Shown: positions 1 through 12,600 of the stretch, in pieces
How the letters are laid out: each line of letters opens with the position of its first letter
How positions within the stretch are numbered: position 1 is the first letter of the stretch
Source: Lentinus brumalis
Lineage: Eukaryota > Basidiomycota > Agaricomycetes > Polyporales > Polyporaceae
Length of the DNA stretch: 64,000 nt
Direction: 5' to 3'
Assembly: GCA_001792895.1 (NCBI GenBank)
Contig: MARA01000048.1
Coordinates: 186,001 to 250,000, forward strand
Position numbers and translations under genes: made by a program
Notes under the pieces: generated by a model
Database searches by the model: none
What the model saw: the letters and a program-made list of their open reading frames with translations, nothing else
Told to the model about the DNA's origin: nothing

Positions 1-1227
1 AACCGCAAAGAGGATAGCAAGGGTGGCATCGAGTCACGCGAGAATGTACTCCCTTCGCTGGCTGTGAATGCACACACCGTTGGGATTCGCGTCGCTCGGT
101 CCAGCTAAGATTGGGGACACTTGCGCTGTGCGGGTACAGACTTCCGTCTTGGCGAACGTCCAGATCTGACGCAGTTTTGATTCCGGTCGAAGGAACGGAG
201 TATACGGAGGTAGGTTCAGACGCGGGCGATGCATGCACCCGAACGGATGAAACAGGGTTGGCGGAACATTTGAATCGGATGGCAGAGGTCACCGATTGCG
301 CCGGGAGGGGGAGGAGACGGACTCGCTGCGGGCAAGACATAGTACCGAATACAGTTGAAACAGGGTTCCAGCTGAGAGACAGACGACAATGCGACGGGGA
401 CCACGAACACACGGTCTTCACGTGGGCAAACCATGAAGCCGATGATGGCTGAAACAGGGTACTCGAAGGGATAAAGCAGAGTCGGCGGAACTGGCAGAGG
501 TCACCAACCGCGCCGGGAGGGGGAGGGGACGGTCTCGCCGCGGGCCAGACATAGTACCGAAAACAGTTGAAACAGGGTTCCAGCTGAGAGACAGACGACA
601 CTGCGACGGTGACCACGAATACACTGTCTTCAGCATGGGCAAACCATGAAGCCGATTACGGCTGAAACAGGGTAGCCTCAAAGTCGCAGGAGGTAGAGGG
701 CGATGAAATATGCGGCGGAAAGAGTTTCGGTCCCGTTAACAGTTGACATTGGAGGTGCTTGAACGAGGCAGGCGTCACGTCGATGAGGATGGTGATGGAT
801 GCTCGAAGTACATAGCTAACCGCGACAGGTCAGCATGACTGAGCTCTCTGTCAGAGTGGCATACTCACCGGGTTATCGTTATCGGGACTGGGCTGACGGC
901 AAGCCTGGAATAGGGCTAAGATGACGGCCGGGTCGCCGATCACACGTCATGCGCTGTGAGCTCCGGAATTTGCTGGAGAATGGAGATGAGCGGCCAAGGC
1001 CAGTGCACCGAGCACACTGCCGAGGATGACGTCCTTGGCGGCATTCGGGGGCTGGGAATTCGCCGCCTGTAGAAATCAATTTCCGTCAGGTCGGAACGGA
1101 GCAAGGCTAATGTACTTACAGGCGTTGTGAATGTGCAGAAGTCATCCAAGGTCGCTTCTCGCAACTCTTCTCCTAGAACACTGCCCATGTCTGTCCCCAC
1201 CGGTACGTTCTGATTAGCTTTGTAGTG
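1..1227. other. Left edge, no gene recognised
   Basis: Apart from the tandem repeat at 247-672, I see no exon chain or RNA gene. The short open frames here have no recognisable composition or motif. Confidence 0.5.
247..672. repeat. Two-copy tandem repeat, unit about 211 bp
   Basis: Two adjacent copies start with TGAAACAGGGT and share GGCAGAGGTCACC, CGCCGGGAGGGGGAGG, the stretch around GACATAGTACCGAA, and the stretch around GAGAGACAGACGAC. The anchor TGAAACAGGGT recurs near 247, 355, 450, 567 and 661. The 355/567 and 450/661 pairs give a period of about 211 nt. The copies differ by substitutions and small indels, so this is an old duplication. No coding role is visible. Confidence 0.85.
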
Positions 1228-2412
1228 ATGCTCGGAACGTTCAGATCACTCACGCGGACGGCGCATGCCGATACAGGTAACCGTGCGATCGTCCCGACGC
1301 TGTGGCCCGGAGGGCTTGGACGTACGGAAAGCTGCGGCGTGGACCTACAGGTCCGCAAAGATTGGAGGTACATCCCCGAGTCCGTGGACGAGATATGCGA
1401 GTGGGCTACGGTCGGCTCGGATGACGTCGATGACCCTGCGTACGAGTGGGGCAGACGGCATTTGTTGTACCACAGCGCGGTCGTGCCGACTGAATACATG
1501 GGCATCGACACCCGTGTGACCATCGTCCTGCAAGGTTTCTTGGGCACGTTTCAATTGTCGACCTTGGGGAACTGGAAAGGGTGAGTATCATCAGACACGT
1601 ACGCAACCGCTTCTTCCTAATGAGGCTCTTAGACGCGAGAAGGATGCTGCGCGGGCGGTTCAGTACCTTGTACTGCAGTCTGGCGGATGCGATGAGGCGT
1701 TCTCCGCGCAGACACGTGCATTGGACCACCTGAAGCAGTTCATATGCATGAAGGTCGGAGCACCAGCGGACGACCGAGTGTACGGCGGGGACAGCATCTA
1801 CCTCGAGCGACGGGTCTTTACCAAGGTGAGTAGATACGCTCTGAGGGTGTTGGGAGGGTGATCGATGTATGTGTCCAGGTCCGGGCGGTGACCGCTCAAG
1901 AAGACTTCGTGCGGTTGCATGACGGCAACGACCCGCGCCGCTACGCCAGGAAGATTGCGCACAGATGGAGGATCGACCACGTCATTCAAGCTGGGGCTCG
2001 ACGTGCCAATGGTGAGAACATACCCATAGCTGTCGAAGCACTGAAGTCCGGCGATTTCGTGGAGGTGTCTGTCTCCGTGGATATCCAGGCAGGGGGACGG
2101 CAGCGTACACGCGGAGTGGACACCGTGCAACGTGGAACGATCGTGCGATTCGCGATGCACGAAGTGGTACGTCTGTGGACCGCGCAAGAGGCACAGGTGA
2201 GTGTTGGGCACACCGTGGATCGCCGAGACTGAGCTGCTCACCGTCGTACGCAGGCGCGATGGACTCGGCCAGATTGCACCCCAAAGCTCGCCGCTCCCAA
2301 GAAGATTGTCACCCAGATGCCGTCCGGTTTCCGCATCGGTGAGAGGAAGCGCGAAGCTACGCCCACGATATCTGAGGACGCGCACATGAGAGAGCAGATT
2401 GTCGTCGAGTAG
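1228..2412 (+). CDS. Unrecognised four-exon protein, about 340 aa
   Basis: Four exons join in frame: 1228-1580, 1633-1825, 1879-2196 and 2254-2412, with GTGAGT-type donors and TAG/CAG acceptors. The sum gives 341 codons ending in TAG. I chose the ATG at 1228 because it is the first in the frame. The protein is soluble-looking and charged, with no signal peptide or membrane segment. An acidic tract (VGSDDVDDP) lies in exon 1 and a basic C-terminus (KKIVTQMPSGFRIGERKRE) in exon 4. I do not recognise the family. The gene reads on the plus strand toward a second small gene in the accessory tract left of a Helitron. Exon phases close perfectly without stops, which argues for a real gene; the function is unknown. 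Confidence 0.6.
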
Positions 2413-2712
2413 AGCTGTGGACATTCCCGTCGTCTGTAGCACCCTATGTCGTACGAGCCTCGTTGTGTGACTGCTTCACGTGATTTGTGACATACGTGAT
2501 AACCTATCTACGTCCTTACGGGCAGCTTGAACCAATAATGAGATGCAGTCTGACCTACGTGACCCCGATTGCTCAACAACCTGGCACAACGGAAGACTCA
2601 ACTTGTCTTGCCATGCACTGTGGCGCGCTGTTGCATACCAGTCTATCGCTCACAACGCGTGGTTGCTTACCTTCCATGTTTGGACAGGCCGTGCCACAGT
2701 GGAGCCAGGCGG

Positions 2713-2720
2713 TATATAAA
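2713..2720 (+). promoter_or_regulatory. TATA box of the 2772 gene
   Basis: TATATAAA lies 52 nt before the ATG at 2772, the usual basidiomycete spacing, and supports that start over upstream ATGs at 2538 and 2612. Confidence 0.55.
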
Positions 2721-2771
2721 CGGTGCCGTCCATTTTCACGACGTTTTCCTTCAATACGTATCACCAGCTAC

Positions 2772-3594
2772 ATGGCCGCTAACTCTGGGATTCAGCGCGC
2801 AACTGAACTGCTCTTGCTCCGGATGTCGTTGTACCTCAAGGTACCGTTCACGGACAAGATTGGCTTCGTGCGTATCAACGATGACCCAGATTGTTATGGT
2901 CACTGACAACGGACACGATTTCTAGCGTTATCTACCCGTCGACCTCTGTATCATAGGAGACCAGAACGGTCAAATGCACGCTGAGGCGCACTGGGACGTC
3001 GTATGTCCCCAAGACAGCGCACGCACAAGCGGCGACCCGTGCCCCGCGTCCTATTACACACCAGCATTCACCGTGTACATACCCGCAGACGTGCTAACCG
3101 ACCCGGTGCATGTCGTCATCCACCGTCTTCGGGAGGTCATGATCTCTGTGAGTGCTTCACATGTTCCTTGTTCGGGATGGAGTGAATTTACGCAGCCTAT
3201 GACAGCCAAGGATCGTCCTCAGCGTGCAGGTGAAGATCGCAGACGACGTGGAGTCGCAATACACGCTGGAACTGAACATGCATGAACTGCGCGAGCGACA
3301 GTACGCCGCGTCAGCATTGGTCGCTGTTCCAGGTCTATTGGGTGTGGCTACAGCACGCGCTCACGGGGCACTGGAAGGTATGTTACGCTAGTCTGCTGCA
3401 TGTGCAATGTTACACAGAGGCTCAAATAGTACTTAGATTTGGTAGGGTCACACGTCGCAGAGGCACTCCCAGCTCGTACTCCGTCCCCCCTCAATGATTA
3501 TTTTCGCCGTCGGGATGGCACAGGCGCACGTTGGGCAGAGGCTGATCCTCTAGAGCTTCGGGAGCGTACGTATTTTGACCACGCGGGTATATAG
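2772..3594 (+). CDS. Unrecognised four-exon protein, about 206 aa
   Basis: Exons 2772-2840, 2926-3147, 3206-3377 and 3437-3594 join in phase (207 codons, stop TAG). The first intron is 85 nt and the other two are 58-59 nt. Visible pieces are a short leucine-rich start, an exon with LPVDLCIIGDQNGQ, a KIADDVESQYTLELNMHELRERQ stretch (read in two parts across charged and polar residues) and a polar C-terminus rich in R, E and D. No family is recognised. It lies 360 bp after the 1228 gene on the same strand, so the two could be a pair carried by the neighbouring mobile element or ordinary accessory genes. The TATA box at 2713 supports the start. Exon 1 is the least certain because it is only 69 nt. 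Confidence 0.5.
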
Positions 3595-4142
3595 ACAGTA
3601 GACAGCGGAGGGGATGCAGATATGCAGCACGGCTTCAATAAGATAGACACCGCATTGACTACTACGCATATAAAGTAGCTATTACCGATTGTGTCCGCAG
3701 ACGACGATAATTATGCAGCAATCACTCATACATGAATACACGCCTCGAGACCGCGACCATCACTAGCAGAACCTAGGCGAGGCGGAAACCGAATTCCCTC
3801 GGGGACGGAGCACACCGAGCTTGCGGAATGTACTCGAATGCAGCGCAGGACGACGCGTTTGACTGGGAAATTACCTCAGGAGTGCAGTCTGATAGTCGTC
3901 CAGACAGGCAGTGCGAGAGCAGAAGAAGCGGAGTCAAGCCCGAGAGCGTGCAGGATTGGAGTAGCGGTATGTGCCTAAGCTAACGCGTCGGGATAGCCTG
4001 TGAAACCAGGAGAAGGTTTACCTCATATTCAAAGAGCGAAAGTGTACACGCCCAGACATTACAAATAGGTATTCGCAAGAGCGACAGGAAAGAAAGTGTT
4101 TTTTTGAGGACAATACAACATGAACAAGTGGCTAGCCCGCCG
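3595..4142. other. Intergenic, candidate Helitron right end
   Basis: No coding signal. ACTAG occurs at 3762-3766 and is followed within 10 nt by CGAGG...CCTCG (5-bp stem). That is the arrangement of a Helitron 3' end read on the minus strand, but the stem is short and the assignment is weak. Confidence 0.25.
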
Positions 4143-5833
4143 TTACAGATCTACGTCGCAGTCGTCTGGAACAAGATCTCCTGCAGCCCCCGGACCAGCC
4201 GACAACTGAGCAATGCGAATGAGATCAAAGTTGACAGCCCATGCGTTCCATCCCTTCCGAGCGTTGCGTTCCTTCGACTTGAAACGCTTGATGTAACACT
4301 CAACGAGCACGACGTCGGATTTCTGGATGCGAGATGCGTCGATCTGCGTCATCTGCCCCCAAGGGAGGAGGCGAGCACGCGCATCGTACACTTCGTCGAA
4401 GGTACCACCTTCTTCCGCACGGGTGTTGAGGAATCGGCTGCAAAAGACGGTCTGCCCCGCAGTTGATGGATCTAATGCACGGCGTGAGCAACAAGCAACA
4501 TGAACGATCAACAAGGTACATACCCATCGCGGGGCTGGAAATGTCGTACTGCAGATGACGAGCGGCGTCATGGTCGCGCTTGCAGAGCATCTTCAGGCCG
4601 ATGTTGATTCGGCTGCCTTCGCGCGGGGTGAGCCAGACCGTCGTAACAAGGCCGACGAACCAGGCAGTCAGGCGCGTGTTCCCGTTGACGACGTAGCGGT
4701 CCATGTCCGGACCCTGGTCCTCCGTGCCCCAGGTAACGTGGAGCGGGATCATGCCGAGCGCAAAACGGTTAGTGTTGATATCCTTGAAGTTCAAGATGCG
4801 AACGACCCGGCTGTGGCGCATGGTTAGCCTGTGTCAAGAGCGTGCTAGAAGTGTGTGCAGGTGAGCTTACCCGACGAGCTCTTCAGGTATGAACTCCCGT
4901 TCAACATCCGACAGTATCAGATCTGCGGCTGTGACGGCGATGATGACCCGGGCGATCATAGCGCGAGTGAGGCCGCCCTTCATGGTGACGTGAGTGGGGC
5001 GGATAGCTCTTGCACGCTTGACGTGGGTATCACCGGCCGGTACGACGGCATCGTCGACGACGGAGGCAGATGCAGCAACCACGTTGAGCCTGCTACGGAA
5101 GAACGAGATTAACAAGAGATGTCGAAATAGAGATGGTACTTACCTGTTCGACTTATCGGCCACAGGAGAAGACATGCCGACTTTGGGGTTGTCGACGACA
5201 GGGGTTGGCGTAGCGACAACGTCGATACTGGCATGGAGAGGCGACGTCAAAGGGGGCAATACAGATAAGCAGGACTACTCACGAGCTGTTACCGATAGGG
5301 CATTCTTTGGGAGCGTCGGCCGTGTTGATGGCCTCGGGGATGTGGACAGAGAGAGGGACGCTGCAGAGCATGGGGTGTAGAAAGTGGGTTTCGTTGAAGA
5401 GACGCACCACAGTGAGATATAACACATACCTAGACTCTTGCACAGGGGTCTGCGTTTCGTAGGCATTCTCGGAGGACGGAGTATTGCTGTGGCAGGCGAT
5501 GAGCTTGGAAGACATGATACACACGCAAACAATACAAGTACACGTACCCGGCACCATTCTCAATAGAATGCCCCTCCTCATGAGAGTCCTCTTGGTGCGC
5601 TGTAGCCGCGGTCAACTCGTTCGCGGTGGTGGAGGGAGAAGAATCAATGGAGACATCGTCGACAAGCCTGCACGCGGAAGAGTCAGTCAGAGCTGGCAAA
5701 GGGCGAGAGGACGCACAAGGAACACTTACTTTGCCTTTTTCGCGACGCGACTAGCTTCTTCTGCGGTTTTGCGGCGGGTGCCCATGACGACGGGGACGAC
5801 GGCTGGAGTGCTGCACTTGGTGGATGAGGACAT
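4143..5833 (-). CDS. Unrecognised eight-exon protein, about 400 aa, possibly ssDNA-binding-like
   Basis: Start ATG is at 5833 (MSSSTKCSTP...). Exon 1 ends at 5730 with a basic tract RRKTAEEASRVAKKAK. Exons 2-5 are short, acidic and low-complexity (EDSHEEGHSIENG; PVVDNPKVGMSS). Exon 6 contains THVTMKGGLTRAMIARVII. Exon 7 (about 4545-4830) contains LHVTWGTEDQGPDMDRYVV and TAWFVGLVTTVWLTP. Exon 8 ends with SDVVLVECYIKRFKS, GWNAWAVNFDLIRIAQL and a terminal DCDVDL. All introns are 40-60 nt with GT/AG ends and phases close. The layout, a disordered basic/acidic N-terminus and a beta-rich C-terminal half, is compatible with an OB-fold DNA-binding protein, but I cannot show this. It lies downstream of the Helitron helicase on the same strand and may be cargo or an accessory gene of the element. 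Confidence 0.6.
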
Positions 5834-6113
5834 GGTGGGAAAGAGGAGCGGACGGAGCTTTATAGGCCAAGTGAAAACCCCCAAAAATTTTTACAGCTCT
5901 GCAGCCTCACATCTGAGATCGAGACGGAGTCGCGCACGACCGTGCAAATGTCGAAACATCATGCATCGGAGCCTCACACTCCCGAGGGGATCATGTATGC
6001 CATAAAAACACGCCAGGATTGATGCCCTCCCCCCCATGCGTTGAAGTCCCGCGTCGCCGGCCAGGTACGTGACATAAAAATCCGTAGTCTGACATGCTGA
6101 CATTATATCACAG

Positions 6114-6479
6114 ATGAAAACTATAAGAGCGTACCTCATAGATGCATACGGGGTGGGGAAGTACGTCACCGTGTCCGTCGAGAAGGACGAGCTTGATTGG
6201 GACTGTCCTGACCTCCGGGAAGTTCTTCCTGAACACCGTGAGATAGACACACGACTGGTACTCGTCAAAGCCCGAGGGAGGAGGATGGGTACGATGCTCA
6301 CAATGTGGTGGGAGTGCGCAGACGGTGTTCCTCCTCGCGGTTGTGAAGAACCGGTCAGGTCCTGGCAGAACTGGACAGGGAGAGCAGTGATTTGCCGTTG
6401 CAGCAGGAAGACCGGGCGACATGTGGTCAATATGAGGAAGGGCGACCACCTGATTGCGAAACGGGGGCTGTTGATGTGA
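6114..6479 (+). CDS. Small single-exon hypothetical protein, 121 aa
   Basis: An uninterrupted frame runs from ATG 6114 to TGA 6479. The first half (GVGKYVTVSVEKDELDWDC, then LREVLPEHREIDTRLVLVK) has a balanced hydrophobic/acidic pattern typical of real coding sequence. The second half is basic and Cys/Trp-rich (TMLTMWWECADG, ICRCSRKTGRH). No family is recognised. It sits between two minus-strand genes, convergent with the Helitron helicase whose stop is at 6678. The opposite frame is also open but its composition is poorer. It could be a conserved small gene of the element or a chance frame. Confidence 0.35.
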   Translation: MKTIRAYLIDAYGVGKYVTVSVEKDELDWDCPDLREVLPEHREIDTRLVLVKARGRRMGTMLTMWWECADGVPPRGCEEPVRSWQNWTGRAVICRCSRKTGRHVVNMRKGDHLIAKRGLLM

Positions 6480-6641
6480 GTTGTTGTTGCATTCATGCAC
6501 AGGCCCGTACTCACATGCACTCAGGTTCCTGAACAGGAGGGAGCAACCACCGCGTCCTATGCGCGCGCAGCGATATTGTCCCAAGAAGATCCGAAAGACG
6601 TTGTCGAGGGAGTAGAACACCCGCGAGGGGCAGATGGAACA

Positions 6642-6663
6642 AGAGGAGGAGGAGGAGGAGGAG
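6642..6663. repeat. (GAG)n microsatellite
   Basis: Seven perfect GAG/GGA units lie 15 nt beyond the stop of the Helitron helicase ORF, on its 3' side. Confidence 0.9.
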
Positions 6664-6677
6664 CGATACTTGGTCTA

Positions 6678-9600
6678 TCAGAACCTTCGGCGCTTCTTAG
6701 GTCGCCGGTCTGACGCAAGCGGCTGTCCGATGCGCCGCTTACGCCGGGCATCATAGTCCTCAGCATGTTGGTTCTGTACTTCAGATAGCATTTCTGTACG
6801 ATCACCTTCTAAGTCTGTTAGCGCAACTCTCATTCTCGCAAGGTTTCCGCTCTCGTCGAAGTCCAGATCCTCTCCAAGCCCGCGCAGGGAGTCGCGGGCT
6901 GCGAGCGCTTCGGAGTGCGACCCATACTCAACTGTGGTCTTCAAATCCAGTATGTTCAAACGATCGACTTCCTTTCTGATGTCGCCTGACTGGTTGCAAG
7001 ATATCTTGCTGAACTTGAATGGACGCAAGATGATGACGCCATCGAGAGATTTTGCTCTCGATAACATGACATACGGTGCCTCTGTACCGCTGCAACTCTC
7101 TATGTCTAGTATGACTCGGGAGAACGTCTGCCCTTGTGACTTGTGCGCGGTGATAGCAAATGCCGGCTCGATAGGAACCTGGGTACGCTTGATGATACAC
7201 CTCTCCTTCTTTCTGAACGGGTGCTCGAAGCACATACTAACAGTATCTTGCATGACAGGGTAGTCACCACGGTCAAGGCCGGAGAGCGCGTCACTCTCCA
7301 AGTCGGGGACATGGACCACGCAAGACGTTAAGTACCGTTTGCCCGAGGATCGGTCCGTTCGATATCTGACCTGCTTTAGCGTGCCGATCGTGCCGTTGAC
7401 GACACCGCCGTTCACATCGAAGTTCTGTGAGATTATGACGGGCATGCCTATGACTAGGGGAATCGCTCCCAAGCGATGCTTTGTCCTACCGGAATGCATA
7501 CCGCTGAGATGGCTCAGAAGATCAGGATCTGTGAGTAACTTGCCTTGGTACGTATCACGACTGTGATACCAATGCAGAGCCTTACCAGTCCGATGCGCAT
7601 ACTCCTTAACAGCAAGTACGTTCAGTGCGTCTTTGCACGCATTGTCATACACGATTGTAGGTGCTGTCGCCCACTCTCTGTCATCCAAAGTGGCATGCTG
7701 ACGTTCTAACAGGCGCGAGTTCAGAAGGTCGTAGTCTGACCGCGTACAACGGCCTTCGCGTAGTCTACTGAGTAAGTCTACGAAAGCAGCATTGCTTGAT
7801 CCAGCCTGACGCATAACCTGTTTCAGAATAACAACGGTGTTGAAAGATAACCACAACAACTTCCCTATGATAAGTTGCTGCCCTGGAGGTTTAGAAGCTG
7901 CTGCACTGGAATGCGTGTTGATCCACGCGTACAGTCGCGTCTCGGACACAGGAGGCAGTTGAGCGAAGTCACCGGCGACAATGACACTCATACCGCCAAA
8001 CGCGGCCGCGACACCCTTCGCAAGGATCAGAGCTTCGCTGACGCGGGCCAGAAGGCGACAGCCCACCATGGAAATCTCATCGATGAGAAGGTAGTCAACA
8101 CCTTCCCACATGGACATAAGGTCAGAGAGCGTCTTAGCACCCATGGCTCTCGACTTCTTTTGCTGGCTGAGCGACAATGCAGCGTGCAGCGTGGAACCCG
8201 AGATGTTACGTGCGGCGATACCGGTGAAAGAGGCCAGACGCAACCGCCGAGACTGATTGCGGGCCTGGAAGTACGATGTTAAGGCTTGAATCACGCGAGA
8301 TTTTCCTGTGCCCCCAAATCCTCCGAGAAACATACGAACTGGGTCTCTGTTGGTCTGCAGTGAGTGCTCCGCCACGATTCGGAAAGCACGCTTCTGTTCC
8401 GCGTTTAACGTCCACTTCTCAGCATGAGCATCTATATCAGCCGGAGTTTCTGCACACTGGAAAATTGGAGTCGCGAGCTCCGGACCGTCGACGTGCATTC
8501 GATCGTCTGGGGTACCGTGGTCGACAATAGACGGATCCTGGGTACTCCTCTCTACATCATGCCCGACACTGCTGTCCGAGTCCCCTCTACGCGTGAGTTT
8601 TTTCTTCCACTCCGCGCGACGGAGTTCGTACTCACTTGACCACCGCGCTTCCATGTTTGGATCCACCGATGCAGATGCATCCAGATCATGAACATGGTCT
8701 GACCCGCCGCCTTGGAGGGTATGTATTGATTCACCAGGGAATCGATAAAGGCGGTATTGCTCAGCTACACGTAAGCATTCCGTCACCCGAGCATCCGCCT
8801 TGGATTTGCGAGTGGAAACAGCCGCGTCCATGGCCTCGAGATGCTGCAATATGCCACGTTCATCGTGAACTTCGAGATCTGCATCGCCCTCTTCAAACGC
8901 TGTACCAAACCCCTCGCCAATGGGCTGGAGTCGTTGTCGACGACGACCGACAATACCGCGGCTTAACAGGTCATCGCGACTATCGCGGCATTGGTTGAGC
9001 TCGGCGATGTTGTCCATTACCGCAATGTGGTGAGGCAACATTCCAATCTTCGCTCTCTGGAAGGCGTCCTCCCATGACTCATCTGCCCTTTTAAGATCTC
9101 CGGGTGCGCGCCACGGCGTGAACAGCAGTAACATCAAGCGGGAATACCGTTTCTTCTGGTCCTCTCGGTCGATTCTCGGAAGCGCAGGCCCAATAGGGAC
9201 AGGCACGAACTCCTGAGAAGACGGAAGCAACTTGCATCGCCGTCGTCCATGTTCGGGATGAGCAGGCAAGAAAGGGAAGAATGTGCGACCACGAGAAGAG
9301 GTCCGTGCAGCTCCAGCTCCAGCTTCAGCGTGATCATCATCGTCGCATTCATCTTCCGGTTCATGCGTACCGTTTTCAGGGGATGACGTCGGAGACGATC
9401 GGGTGCCCGCACTGACCTTATCGACGCGTGAGACATAGTCCCACAGCGACAAGTCTTCCAATCCCTCGCCCCTCATTAAGTAGTCGGTTATTTGCGAACT
9501 CAATTCGACCAATTCACCATCAGCAGTACGAGCAATTGTTACTTCGTCGGGCTGGACGGTCTCAAGGTATGGATCGTCCCCGTCTCGCTCTGTCTCGTCG

Positions 9601-12600
9601 TTGTCGGAATCACTTTCACCATCATCCTCTTGGAGAGGTTCCGTGTCTTCCTCGTCTTCGCCGTCACGCTCGAAGTGGACACTGCAAGCGTCGGACGCAA
9701 CATCTGTTGAGGTTGAGTTCTCGTCTGGGATTTCACGCAGGATGTGACGTTCAAAAGATGGCCAGTACAAGTTTCGGAAACGATGACTGCTGTACTGGTC
9801 CCCGTGATCGAGCAGGTATGACACTACCTGAGGTGCTGAAAGTTCTTGATTTCCGACCAGGGAGAATGCGCATTTCTGCAGCATTCTTTTCGCTCGGACA
9901 TTGAGATCGGCAGTGACAGAGTTCAAGCGAGGGTCGACGTGAACCTTCTTCACTGCGATTTGTAGGGCGGCATAGGCGATGTGAGTCTTCAGCTGAGTTT
10001 TTGTGATATAGTCCGTGATATAATACACTATACTTTTCGCATCATCACCAGATCCTATTGCCTTGATATCCATATTGCAACGCATCGCGCGCAGTATGGT
10101 ACTGTTGTAGCTATTCACGAGTCCATCCTGATGGCGCAAATGGAGCGAACCTGTGGCCGAATCGATTGTGGTATCTGACACGACATTGGCGGGGTCCAGA
10201 TCAAACCTACAAACCCTTGGCTCTCCATCTTTACAATACTTGTAGCATGTTGGACTATGAGTGTGCACCTGACACTTCAAGACGAGATTACGAAGATCCT
10301 CCTCAGCGGCCTGTTTAGTGGCTTCACAATGGGGAGGCAACTCGGGAGGCAAACCACGGATAGCACATGGGTGAGGAGTACGTCGACTTGCACGGTCGCT
10401 GGATTCTGAATGCGCCTCTGATAGCGTCGGAACGTGGGTGGACAGACTGTCATCGAGAAAGGATATTAACCGTCGTCCAAAGTCAGAATCGTCTTCCTGC
10501 AGACGACGCTGCAACAGGGACGGGTTCAAGCCTCCCTCCACCCACACGACCATGTGACAGTGGAGTGTACCTCTACCCTGAGCCTCGACGCAGCCATAGT
10601 AAGCTTTAGTAACCCCCAAGATGCCTTCTGATACATCGTCGTCGTCAGGGTCGTGCCGAAGTAGCGTCTTGACGAAAGAACGAATGTAAGCATGAAAGAA
10701 GTTCGCGGCGGCCACAGGATTCCGAGCGACTAGGATGGATTGCTGCCACGGGTCAGGAACCTGCTCCGGGAGAAGACGATCAACATCTATGTCAGCGCCG
10801 CTCAGGAACTTGACAACTGGATTATACAAGTCAGCAGGGTTCAGAGTGATATAGAAGTGCGGGGTACCGTGCGTGAGCATGAGTGCTCTGAGCTCATTCC
10901 TCATCGCCAGTCGAGCAGCCGATGTTCCGGGTACATTGCGGCTCACAAGCTGGACCTCGTCCATGAGCTTCAATACCTTGCGCTCCTCAGGATCCAAATC
11001 ACGCAACGGAGTCTTGTCAGCAATCCGAGCACAGACACGCGCAACAGCATCCTCGGAAACACTCGCAAGCTCTTGGGAAAACCCCCGGAAGCGTGTGCGT
11101 TTGATCTTCAAGCTCGAATGCAGAAGCACTGCGCGACGCTGGAGAATATTGAATGCCGTGAATAGAAAGGAGTGATGCTCCTGGAAACGATGGTCACTCA
11201 AGGATAGGAGATGCTTAACGTGTCGCTTCAAAGAAAGCTTTGTGACGCGACCACGCTTCTCAAGTCCTCCGATTCCGAATGGGAATAGTGTCGGATACAA
11301 TGATGGAAACAGGTCCGGATTAGAGAATTCATTGACTGGGGTTGGCCCATGAGGTACCTGAAGGTACCCACCTCCTTTTTGTTTGATGTGTCGGACTGCA
11401 GCCGCCCTCAACTCGTTGGGAGGGGCACGGGCGTCGACATCGGTGACGACGACTCGCTGGAAAGCATCATGTTGGGAAGCGGCATATGCATTCGCACTTG
11501 CAGCGGCTAAAGGAGGTACTGCCTCCGCCTCCGCCATCGAGCGGTCGTACCGTGAGGTGAGCGAGTCAACAGCGGCGTTATCTTCCAAGCACTGAATCTG
11601 GTACGGAAGCAATCCGTTCTCAGGCAGCTGATGCAAGTGCTCGTCTGATATACTGATGTCCTTGTACAGCGGATTGTGCTCTTGTAACCACAACAGCGCT
11701 CGGTGAATGCGGTCACGGCGTACTGTAAGCGGCTTAGCCTTCTCTTCGAGCCATTTCTTTGTCGGCGGAGAAGAACCGACGAAAATGACACATATAGGTG
11801 TCATGATATCCTCCAAGGTGGGAGGCAGAACATTTGACAGCTTCTCTGGACGTTGTGGATACACAATTATATGCCCTTTGAACGCACGTTGATGATGTGC
11901 GAGCACAGGGGTATCTGCACTGTCCTTGTCCTCTTTCAGATGAACGATCCAACATTTAGCTCGAGCGCGCGCAATGATGGCTTCCTCAATGAAGGTGAGG
12001 TCTTGTAGTTCAGGAGGGACAGGCCCAATGTACGTTCCGTTCGCCCACGAAAGCGGGGGCAATTGGGCCCGACTCAAGTATCGTGAGCATTCAGCGCACA
12101 AGAACGCCTCGTGCACTATGTTCGAACCGTCCTCACACCGAACTCCTCCTCTACAGAGTACCACAGGGACCGGTGAATTGTCGCATTCGGGGTCTGGTAT
12201 AGTGGGAAACTCGGATGATGGAACGGCAGCCAACAACGAGGGCGGGCACCGAAGCAATGACAGAGGAAGTCGATTTGCCGTCCAGCGTTGTTTTTCGTTT
12301 TCCGGCTGGGCCCCGGCGCACGACGCACACGTAAAGGTCTTCAGAGCAATAGACGACGTGTCCTCGCGAAAGGCACGGATGAGGGCTTCCTTGACATTAT
12401 CCGGAATGGGCTGCGGCCATTGCGCGCGCACCCTACGGAGCTTTTCGCGCAGCATGCCCGCGCGTTCCTCTGAATCTTCGAGCAACGCGCGGGCTCGGTC
12501 GTCCTTCCTCTTCCCTTTGCGAAGGGTAGTGATATGTGCTTTTAGCACGCGACGTAACTGTCCTCTAGACATAGACTGCTCATATGGCACTCCATGCACG

